8,549 bases of DNA from Methanosarcinales archaeon (GTDB taxonomy: Archaea > Halobacteriota > Methanosarcinia > Methanosarcinales > Methanogasteraceae), in the NCBI GenBank assembly GCA_030609345.1, contig JAUWCK010000036.1, positions 1-8,549 on the forward strand, read 5' to 3'. The notes beneath the pieces were generated by a model. The model was not told the origin of the DNA. It did not search any database and was given only the letters and a program-made list of their open reading frames with translations. Shown here piece after piece: positions 1 through 4,853 of the stretch (positions are counted from its first letter, which is position 1; the number at the start of each line of letters is the position of its first letter). A program made the position numbers and the translations under genes.

Positions 1-305
1 TTGACGATCGCCACAGTAGCGCAGCCAACCCCGATACCACATGCGGCTCCAAGTTCGTCCTGCTTTTTTATATATATGTACGGTATCTTTTTCTCATCGC
101 ATAGCATTGGCAGGTGAGCCACGATCTCGGGAGGGTTTATATCCTCGCTTACCAGCACAAGCTGAGCTATGCCACGCTCGACCGCTTTTGTGGTCTCATT
201 TGTTCCTTTCTTGATCTTTCCGGTATCTCTTGCAAGTTCCAGCGATTCCAGTGCTTTATCACGCAATTCGTCTGGAGCCTCGTATGTTACATACATTTGT
301 GCCAT
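1..305 (-). CDS. rpl7ae: Large-subunit ribosomal protein L7Ae, 3' end cut by window edge
   Basis: Reading the minus strand from ATG at 305 gives 101 residues with no stop before the window edge. The family is about 120 residues, so roughly 20 C-terminal residues are missing. The protein begins [14 protein letters not shown]. It carries the L7Ae/L30e RNA-binding signature [13 protein letters not shown] (residues 33-45), where G34, N36, E37 and K40 match the usual kink-turn contacts, and the later block [19 protein letters not shown] (83-101). L7Ae binds kink-turns in 23S rRNA, box C/D and H/ACA guide RNAs and RNase P RNA in archaea. The start is supported by a strong AGGAGA Shine-Dalgarno on the minus strand at 311-316, five bases from the ATG. 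A second ATG three codons in (M4) is less well placed. It is divergent from larB. Downstream partners (often S28e, L24e and NDK) lie outside the window. Confidence 0.95.
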   Translation of the reverse strand, partial: MAQMYVTYEAPDELRDKALESLELARDTGKIKKGTNETTKAVERGIAQLVLVSEDINPPEIVAHLPMLCDEKKIPYIYIKKQDELGAACGIGVGCATVAIV

Positions 306-310
306 TTATA

Positions 311-343
311 TCTCCTTCTGGATTTAATCCGTCATCGGGATTT
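311..343 (-). promoter_or_regulatory. L7Ae leader: strong RBS and small hairpin with a GATGA loop
   Basis: On the minus strand just before rpl7ae, AATCC (342-338) can pair with GGATT (330-326) around the seven-base loop CGATGAC. A second AAATCC copy (325-320) follows immediately and could compete for GGATT. The SD AGGAGA (316-311) comes next. L7Ae is known to bind GA-rich kink-turns and kink-loops and is reported to control its own translation through leader structures in some archaea. The GATGA loop resembles a box C core, but I cannot build a full canonical kink-turn by eye. The structure is seen in the sequence; the regulatory role is inferred. Confidence 0.35.
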
Positions 344-382
344 AACTCGATTCTTCGGTACCTATAATAGCAGCGAGGAGGG

Positions 383-390
383 TATATATA
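383..390. promoter_or_regulatory. Palindromic TATATATA box between divergent rpl7ae and larB
   Basis: TATATATA, flanked by GGG and GG, is symmetric and could recruit TBP for either direction. For rpl7ae it predicts a start about 25 bases away near 360, giving a leader of about 55 nt that includes the hairpin. For larB the distance to ATG 405 is rather short. A second AT-rich site, CTATAATAG at 362-370, could serve larB instead. Assigning sites to genes is inference. Confidence 0.4.
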
Positions 391-404
391 GGTTGCTGTG
401 CAGG

Positions 405-1190
405 ATGATCACCGTGCCCATCACATCTATTCTCACAAAGGTCAGGAACAACGAAATCTCGGTCGACGAGGCTGAAGCGCAGATCAAACTCCTGCGGTTC
501 AAGGAGATCTCAGAGATCGCAAGGATTGATGACGGCCGGCAAGAGAGAACCGGCATTCCAGAGGCGATTCTTGCAGAAGGGAAGAGTTCTGGCGATCTCG
601 CTACGATCGTGGAGGCGTCACTGACCGGTGATGCGCGCATACTCATCACACGAGTCTCGGATGCCCAGTTGCGTGAACTGGAGTCGCGCATCGACCCGCC
701 ATACATGGCGTGGAACGAACGCGCCAGAACCCTTGTATGCGGCACCGTCCCCATTAAAAAAACAGGCGGGAGGGTCGGCATCATCACAGCGGGCACCGCT
801 GACATCCCGGTTGCAGAGGAGGCGCGGGTCGCGGCAGAGGAGATGGGGTGTGATGTCGATCTGATCTATGATGCGGGTGCGGCAGGCATTCACAGGCTCT
901 TTCCTGATCTCGGCAATCTGATCGAGAAGGGCGTGGATACGATCGTGGTTGCCGCAGGAAGGGACGGCACGCTTCCGACGGTCGTTTCCGGGCTTGTACC
1001 GGTTCCTGTGATCGGGCTGCCGGTCTCTGTTGGGTACGGCGCGGGCGGGAAGGGCGAGGCAGCGCTTCTCTCGATGCTCCAGTCATGCTCGGTCCTTGCA
1101 GTCGTCAACATCGATGCCGGTTTTGTGGCAGGCGCGTTTGCAGCGCGTATTGCGAACCTTGCCGCGGCAGCATCAGTAAAATCGGTGTGA
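405..1190 (+). CDS. larB: LarB, pyridinium-3,5-biscarboxylic acid mononucleotide synthase (nickel-pincer cofactor biosynthesis)
   Basis: LarB carboxylates and hydrolyses nicotinic acid adenine dinucleotide, the first step to the nickel-pincer nucleotide of lactate racemase-type enzymes; LarE and LarC then act. From ATG 405 the protein is 261 residues, a normal length. Family blocks are visible: DDGRQERTGIPEAILAEGK (42-60), then a PurE/AIR-carboxylase-like half from about 122 with GRVGIITAGTADIPVAEEA, IDAGAAG-type turns, and the C-terminal stretch GLPVSVGYGAGGKGEAALLS and QSCSVLAVVNIDAGF. C228 lies where the essential LarB cysteine is expected. The reading frame is open back to 114, but that part overlaps rpl7ae antisense and has no family similarity. 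TTG 393, about 11 bases after GGAGGG (377-382), is an alternative start. No larC, larE or larA is in the window, so the cofactor's client here is unknown. Confidence 0.88.
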   Translation: MITVPITSILTKVRNNEISVDEAEAQIKLLRFKEISEIARIDDGRQERTGIPEAILAEGKSSGDLATIVEASLTGDARILITRVSDAQLRELESRIDPPYMAWNERARTLVCGTVPIKKTGGRVGIITAGTADIPVAEEARVAAEEMGCDVDLIYDAGAAGIHRLFPDLGNLIEKGVDTIVVAAGRDGTLPTVVSGLVPVPVIGLPVSVGYGAGGKGEAALLSMLQSCSVLAVVNIDAGFVAGAFAARIANLAAAASVKSV

Positions 1191-1208
1191 TAGGATGGAG
1201 ACTGTCAC
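1187..1208 (+). other. Small hairpin at the larB stop codon
   Basis: GTGATAG (1187-1193) pairs with CTGTCAC (1202-1208), seven pairs including one G-U, around an eight-base loop. The left arm includes the larB stop TGA. No T-run follows, so it is not a classical intrinsic terminator; it may simply stabilise the 3' end. Confidence 0.3.
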
Positions 1209-1286
1209 AAAATAACTTGATCAGGATACGCCCTTAAACAGATTCACAATATCAAATAACATCATGCTTGGGCAACTTGTAGTAGG

Positions 1287-1370
1287 AACCACGAGATTAC
1301 ACAGTCTGCGAAGCAGCGGCGCAGCCATCTCCACAAGATTTCTGTGTTAATCTTGTGTAATCTTGTGGTT
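1287..1370. repeat. Inverted repeat with nested alternative stems in the larB/hisC convergent gap
   Basis: The arm 1287-1304 (AACCACGAGATTACACAG) pairs with 1353-1370 (TTGTGTAATCTTGTGGTT) over 18 positions, 16 Watson-Crick and two G-U if read as plus-strand RNA. Inside it, CCACAAGATT (1331-1340) is a perfect 10-bp inverted match to AATCTTGTGG (1359-1368), and a 9-bp match to AATCTTGTG (1349-1357). These stems exclude one another. A short T-rich run (1369-1373) follows on the plus strand. Built from 10-11 base units of the AAGATTACAC kind, it resembles dispersed intergenic repeats of many prokaryotes. It lies between two gene 3' ends, so a role in ending or protecting transcripts is plausible but inferred. 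Confidence 0.65.
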
Positions 1371-1425
1371 TTATATGCGGATATCCACAACAGGAAAACG
1401 GCTTCCAGCGATCCGGATGCTCATG

Positions 1426-2517
1426 TTATTCGTTACGACTCTTAAATTCCAGAAACGCATCCATCACACGTTCATTCTGCTCTGGCGTTCCGACGCTCAC
1501 CCTGACAAGAGTGTCTCCTGCACCGCGGAATGACGAACAGTCCCGCACGATGATTCCTTTGCGTGCAAGGAGATCGCATACCTCTCCTGACCGGTGCGGC
1601 GAGACATCCACAAGCACAAAGTTCGCTTCTGACGGATAGACCTTAAATGGGATCTCCATTAACACTCTGCGCCCGTCCCGAACAAGTTTAACACTCTGTT
1701 TCAGGTGCGCATCATCACCAAGCGCTGCTACGCCTGCCGCAGTTGCAAGACTGCTGACCGAAAACGGGGTCGCATATCTCAGATATTCATCTCGCATCCG
1801 CTCGGGCATGACCGCGTAGCCAACCCGCAAGCCTGCGAGCCCGAATGCCTTTGAGAGCGTGCGACCGACCACCAGATTATCGTATTCCCGTACAAGGTGG
1901 ATCATACTCCTTTCCGAGAATTCGACGTACGCCTCATCGAGAAACACGACCGCATCGCAATCATCGCAGTCACCGCACCCCTCCAGGATCGTCCGGATGT
2001 CCGACTCTGGTACCAGATTTCCGCTCGGGTTGTTTGGGGAGCAGAGAAAGATGATCCGCGTCTCATCGGTCACCTGCGATACGATCTTATGTGGGTCGAA
2101 GCCAAAGTTTTCGTCTCTTGATACGAAGACCGGGGTGCCGTGATGCGTGCGTGCCGAGATGCCATAGTAACTGAAGGTCGGCACCGGTATGATCGCGTCC
2201 CCTGGCATCAGCATCCGCATCAGTGTATCGATGACCCCATCCATCCCTGCGCTTGCCACGATGTTTGCGCTTGGATAGCCGGTGTATCCGGATAGCGCAT
2301 CGCAGAGACCCGATGCATCGCTGTCAGGGTATATACTGACCTCGTTTGCGTGCTCGATTATGGCTCTGACCGCGGCAGGCGCGGGTCCAAGCGGGTTTTC
2401 GTTCGATCCGAGTTTGATGATCTCATCTGCCGGGATGTTGTACTGCTCGCTAATCTCCGCGATCGATCTGCCGGGCACGTACTTGGTGTTGGGGCTGGTG
2501 CTGGGTAGAGGTTTCAT
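1426..2517 (-). CDS. hisC: Histidinol-phosphate aminotransferase
   Basis: HisC is a cytosolic PLP enzyme that converts imidazole-acetol phosphate and glutamate to histidinol phosphate and 2-oxoglutarate in histidine synthesis. The 363-residue protein has the normal length and fold-type I blocks: [11 protein letters not shown] (35-45), CSPNNPSG (159-166, N163 binding PLP), FLDEAYVEF (192-200, D194 and Y197), and [16 protein letters not shown] (219-234) with the Schiff-base lysine K223 and R231. [18 protein letters not shown] (338-355) contains R339, the expected carboxylate-binding arginine. ATG 2517 gives a natural N terminus (KYVPGRSI at 12-19). There is no Shine-Dalgarno upstream, so the mRNA may be leaderless. 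An acidic, cysteine-rich stretch GCGDCDDCD (180-188) sits just before the aspartate strand and is unusual. The gene stands alone, converging on larB, with no other his genes near it. Confidence 0.95.
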   Translation of the reverse strand: MKPLPSTSPNTKYVPGRSIAEISEQYNIPADEIIKLGSNENPLGPAPAAVRAIIEHANEVSIYPDSDASGLCDALSGYTGYPSANIVASAGMDGVIDTLMRMLMPGDAIIPVPTFSYYGISARTHHGTPVFVSRDENFGFDPHKIVSQVTDETRIIFLCSPNNPSGNLVPESDIRTILEGCGDCDDCDAVVFLDEAYVEFSERSMIHLVREYDNLVVGRTLSKAFGLAGLRVGYAVMPERMRDEYLRYATPFSVSSLATAAGVAALGDDAHLKQSVKLVRDGRRVLMEIPFKVYPSEANFVLVDVSPHRSGEVCDLLARKGIIVRDCSSFRGAGDTLVRVSVGTPEQNERVMDAFLEFKSRNE

Positions 2518-2768
2518 GTCTGTGATTGGGTTTTTTCGTGCTTGCTCAACTATGTTGTGGTTGCTCGGGGGATGAGGTCTCAGTTATGTGACTTTTTAAT
2601 TTCGTTGGGCCGTCCATAGCCCCCAGCGGAACTGACATTCCGCCGAAGAAGCGCGAGACCACGGAAACGAAGCAGTCGTAACTCTCTTTCCTTCGGCATT
2701 CTTGCGTGCTGGCTTCGCCGCATGCTTTCGATGTGTTTGTGGCAATTTGTAGAGGATCTCTCAAAACC
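2518..2768. other. Gene-poor region upstream of hisC with short hairpins; possible ORF remnant on minus strand
   Basis: Composition is close to that of the neighbouring genes up to about 2765, where it becomes abruptly AT-rich. Two small hairpins are visible: GCGGAA (2626-2631) with TTCCGC (2638-2643), and GCCGAAG (2642-2648) with CTTCGGC (2691-2697); they share bases and so compete. The minus strand holds a 72-codon open frame (2764-2546), and another minus frame is open for about 60 codons and is very basic (it includes MRRSQHARMPKEREL). I recognise neither as a protein. The strand has no convincing RBS for either. It could be a decayed gene, part of a larger element ending at 2769, or a structured leader of hisC. 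Confidence 0.3.
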
Positions 2769-2804
2769 TAACTCTCATTTTTTGTTTTACATTGGATTAT
2801 TTTA
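2769..2804 (+). repeat. Left terminal inverted repeat of the AT-rich element
   Basis: It pairs with the right end at 3284-3320. The outer 19 bases match at 18 positions, and ATTATTTTA recurs about 27 bases in. The base composition changes sharply at its outer edge. Confidence 0.65.
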
Positions 2805-2881
2805 AATAAAATAGAAGTATTATTTCATTAACTATTACTTGTTATAATAACTAATTATAGTTGCATATTCATATTTTGACT

Positions 2882-3143
2882 GATAAGTATATCCAAATAG
2901 GAATTTTGAAAATTAGATATAATTATTTTCTATCAAAATACCCACTCGTATCACTCCCCTATACACATCGAAAACCGCACGCAGTGATAACGCCCCCTCT
3001 TGCTACCGATTTCGACCTGTAGGTATGCGGATCTGCCCATCTGTTATGCAGATACCCCCCATGTTGTCGGCAGGGATCTGCGTATTCCTATAGTTTATGG
3101 AATGATCGAGCTTGCCCGATTATTTTCCAGTGGATAAGTATAT
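2882..3143 (+). repeat. 11-bp direct repeat GATAAGTATAT flanking the GC-rich island
   Basis: GATAAGTATAT occurs at 2882-2892 and again at 3133-3143, on either side of the island. In AT-rich DNA a match of this length within 250 bases may be chance. It could also be a duplicated promoter-like box or the target duplication of an insertion inside the element. Confidence 0.35.
2941..3130. ncRNA. Candidate structured RNA: GC-richer hairpin island inside the AT-rich element
   Basis: About 190 bases of near-balanced composition stand out from the surrounding AT-rich sequence. Stems seen by eye: TATCACT (2949-2955) with AGTGATA (2983-2989), extendable by two pairs across a one-base bulge; ATCTGC with GCAGAT near 3030-3054; and ATTCC with GGAAT near 3085-3105. 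TATA-like sites lie at suitable distances on both sides: TATAA at 2918-2922 would start plus-strand RNA near 2944, and TTATATAC on the minus strand near 3140-3147 would start RNA near 3119. There is no ORF of note and I recognise no known RNA family (not tRNA, and no evident SRP or RNase P core). Strand and function are unresolved. Confidence 0.3.
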
Positions 3144-3283
3144 AATCATTTTTAGTAAAAATCGTACTTGCATTAGACTTTTAAAATGTTTGATAAAATA
3201 TGCTATAGCATAATTTTATTATAAAGTATTTGATTTGTTGATTCTATTAATTAATTTTAAATGAGTAAATTTAATACCTATTG

Positions 3284-3320
3284 TAAAATAATGCTAAATT
3301 GAAACAAAAAGTGAGAGTTA
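3284..3320 (-). repeat. Right terminal inverted repeat of the AT-rich element
   Basis: On the minus strand this reads TAACTCTCACTTTTTGTTT from 3320 inward, the partner of the repeat at 2769. The plus-strand end, GAGAGTTA, is followed directly by ordinary pyrF upstream sequence. Confidence 0.65.
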
Positions 3321-3323
3321 ATA

Positions 3324-3340
3324 GTTGCCCTATCCGCAAC
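3324..3340 (+). promoter_or_regulatory. Hairpin just upstream of pyrF
   Basis: GTTGC (3324-3328) and GCAAC (3336-3340) form a five-pair stem with a seven-base loop, ending ten bases before the pyrF ATG. No Shine-Dalgarno lies between. It could influence initiation at pyrF, or be incidental. A TATA-like AAATTTAATACC (3267-3278) lies inside the element about 75 bases upstream and may supply the promoter. Confidence 0.3.
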
Positions 3341-3350
3341 AATAAAGTGA

Positions 3351-4070
3351 ATGAGAGGATCAGACTATCGAGGATGTGATGACACGAGCAGACTGAAAAA
3401 GAGATCAGGGATCATGGTGGCGTTTGATATGGAGGATCCGTCCTCTGCGGTTCGTCTGGCAGAGGAACTGGGTAGCGCTGATGGCAATTTCGCAATCAAG
3501 GTCGGAAGACCTCTTGAGATGCAGACTGGAAAGGAGATTATTTCGCGAATCAGGGACGCTACAGACATCCCGATAATCTACGATGGGAAGATTGCGGACA
3601 TCCCTTATGTCAGCGCAAAGATAGCAGAGATCGCTTACGATGCGGGCGCGGACGGTGTTATCATGCATGCGTTCGTTGGCGCGGATGCCGTGCGTGAGGT
3701 CGTGGATCTGGGCAAAGGCGATGTGATCACGGTCATCGAGATGACGCATCCGGGTTCGGTCGAATACCTCGAACCAATCTCAGAGCGGCTCATCCAAATG
3801 GTATCAGGGATAGGCGTCGACGGGGTGGTTCTGCCTGCCACGCGTCCGGAGAGGGTCAAGAGACTATCAGAACTGCTCGAAAGTGAGAACAAAAGTGAGA
3901 CATATATCATATCGCCGGGAGTACATGCGCAGGGCGCAGAGCCGGGGGATGCAGTTACCAGCGGGGCTGATTACGAGATCGTTGGACGTGCGATCTACCG
4001 ATCAGAGAACCCGAAGGACTCGGCAGAACGGATTTACAGGGAGACAATCGATCGATTGCGGGGCGACTAA
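3351..4070 (+). CDS. pyrF: Orotidine 5'-phosphate decarboxylase
   Basis: PyrF decarboxylates OMP to UMP, the last step of de novo pyrimidine synthesis. The 239-residue protein is a TIM barrel with the catalytic set visible: D26 in MVAFDM (22-27), K50 in AIKVGRP, and the DxKxxD signature YDGKIADIP (77-85) with D78, K80 and D83. Phosphate-binding parts follow: MTHPGS (131-136), ISPGVHAQGAEPGDA (187-201) with Q194, and IVGRAIYRSENP (210-221) with R213. ATG 3351 directly follows an in-frame TGA, and the next in-frame ATG (3414) would remove the first barrel strand, so 3351 is kept despite having no RBS. The first 17 residues are a short non-conserved extension. The stop is one base before pyrE, giving a pyrFE operon. 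The promoter probably lies in, or has been altered by, the AT-rich element upstream. Confidence 0.94.
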   Translation: MRGSDYRGCDDTSRLKKRSGIMVAFDMEDPSSAVRLAEELGSADGNFAIKVGRPLEMQTGKEIISRIRDATDIPIIYDGKIADIPYVSAKIAEIAYDAGADGVIMHAFVGADAVREVVDLGKGDVITVIEMTHPGSVEYLEPISERLIQMVSGIGVDGVVLPATRPERVKRLSELLESENKSETYIISPGVHAQGAEPGDAVTSGADYEIVGRAIYRSENPKDSAERIYRETIDRLRGD

Positions 4071-4071
4071 C

Positions 4072-4773
4072 ATGAAACGACACCAGAAAGATCTTTTGTT
4101 GCACCTGCTCGAATCAGGCGCGATAAAGTTTGGGGAGTTCAGACTTAAGAGCGGGCGGGTCTCGCCGTATTTCGTCAACATCGCTGTCGCAATCAATACC
4201 GGCAGGAGAGCTTCGAAAACAGCAGACGCGTACGTGGCAGAGATCGTTGATGGCGCGGTCGGCACCGATTTTGATTACATACACGGTCCTGCATACAAGG
4301 GAATTCCGCTTTCGGTGCTGATCGCAGAAAAACTCTGGAGTGGGGGTCGGGGTCAGGATGCGGGTGGGATCGATCTGCGCTGGGGATATGACCGGAAGGA
4401 AGAGAAGCGGTATGGAGATCCATCAGAGACACGGATCGTTGGTGACCTCAGGGATGGGGATTCTGTCCTGATAGTGGATGATGTGGTCGTTACCGGAAAG
4501 ACAAAGATCGATAACTGGGCGAAACTGACCGCTTACAGGGATTTGAGTCCGAAAGGCATCCTGGTAGCGGTCGATCGGCAGGAGGTCGATGAAGCTGGCA
4601 ACGATACCATAGAGATGCTAACAGAAGCCAATCTAACTATGTATCCGATACTTAAGATCACAGAGATCTTCGATTACCTGCTGAACCGGTCTGTCGACGG
4701 GGTTGTGTACGTGGACGACCGGATACAAGCGGCGTTCGATGAGTATTTTGAAGAGCATGGGGTGGAGGTTTAG
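4072..4773 (+). CDS. pyrE: Orotate phosphoribosyltransferase
   Basis: PyrE joins orotate and PRPP to form OMP, the substrate of PyrF next door. ATG 4072 lies one base after the pyrF stop and gives 233 residues. Family blocks are in order: FGEFRLKSGRVSPYFVNI (20-37, orotate-side loop), GPAYKGIPLS (72-81), WGYDRKEEKRYGD (104-116, flexible catalytic loop), and the PRPP-binding motif VLIVDDVVVTGKT (132-144) with the paired aspartates D136 and D137. AVDRQE follows at 166-171. The AYKGIPL and DRKEEKRYGD forms and the 233-residue length are closer to the longer bacterial/eukaryotic OPRTase type than to the short archaeal proteins of about 180 residues, hinting at a different origin. The frame is open back to 3883, but that stretch is pyrF in another frame. 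No clear RBS; translational coupling with pyrF is likely. Confidence 0.93.
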   Translation: MKRHQKDLLLHLLESGAIKFGEFRLKSGRVSPYFVNIAVAINTGRRASKTADAYVAEIVDGAVGTDFDYIHGPAYKGIPLSVLIAEKLWSGGRGQDAGGIDLRWGYDRKEEKRYGDPSETRIVGDLRDGDSVLIVDDVVVTGKTKIDNWAKLTAYRDLSPKGILVAVDRQEVDEAGNDTIEMLTEANLTMYPILKITEIFDYLLNRSVDGVVYVDDRIQAAFDEYFEEHGVEV

Positions 4774-4811
4774 CGTTTACACCAACCTGACGCCCAAGAA
4801 TCCCCGAAAAG

Positions 4812-4819
4812 CTTATACC
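4812..4819 (+). promoter_or_regulatory. Putative archaeal promoter for the surface-protein gene
   Basis: CGAAAAG (a BRE-like purine run, 4805-4811) precedes CTTATACC (4812-4819). A start about 25 bases on, near 4840, would leave a 14-base leader before ATG 4854. The 80-base gap after pyrE has no hairpin or T-run, so read-through from pyrFE is also possible. Confidence 0.4.
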
Positions 4820-4853
4820 CGATTACAGCGTATTATAATGATGGGATGTTCGC

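Larger units (their letters stand above)
2769..3320. mobile_element. AT-rich element with imperfect terminal inverted repeats (MITE-like or gutted IS)
   Basis: The left end begins TAACTCTCATTTTTTGTTT (2769-2787). The right end, read on the minus strand from 3320, begins TAACTCTCACTTTTTGTTT, 18 of 19 identical. Similarity continues more loosely inward, including ATTATTTTA at 2796-2804 matching TAAAATAAT at 3284-3292, and GTATTA-type blocks about 50 bases in. Both ends start with TA, as expected if a Tc1/mariner/IS630-type element duplicated a TA target. The 552-base interior has no credible ORF and is much richer in A+T than its flanks, apart from a central island. The inverted ends are seen directly; the transposon interpretation and family are inference. 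Insertion lies about 30 bases upstream of pyrF. Confidence 0.6.

Noticed and set aside
114..404. N-terminal extension of the larB reading frame
   Set aside because: It runs antisense through rpl7ae and the divergent promoter, has no LarB similarity, and LarB length is right from about 393-405.
362..1111. Several antisense and out-of-frame ORFs over larB
   Set aside because: They are Arg/Pro/Ser-rich shadow translations of a GC-rich gene with no family motifs.
1287..1370. CRISPR array
   Set aside because: Units are about 10-18 bases, inverted rather than regularly spaced direct repeats, with no spacers of even length.
2529..2534. T-run as a transcription terminator
   Set aside because: The T6 run on the plus strand lies just upstream of hisC, which is read on the other strand; no plus-strand gene ends there.
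1845..2575. Plus-strand ORFs opposite hisC
   Set aside because: HisC motifs are complete on the minus strand; the plus frames have no recognisable domains.
2941..3130. tRNA, SRP RNA or RNase P RNA gene
   Set aside because: No TTCGA-type T-loop with matching acceptor stem, and none of the conserved SRP or RNase P core sequences could be found by eye; left only as an unnamed RNA candidate.
3883..4071. N-terminal extension of the pyrE reading frame
   Set aside because: It overlaps the conserved end of pyrF in another frame; OPRTase homology begins at ATG 4072.
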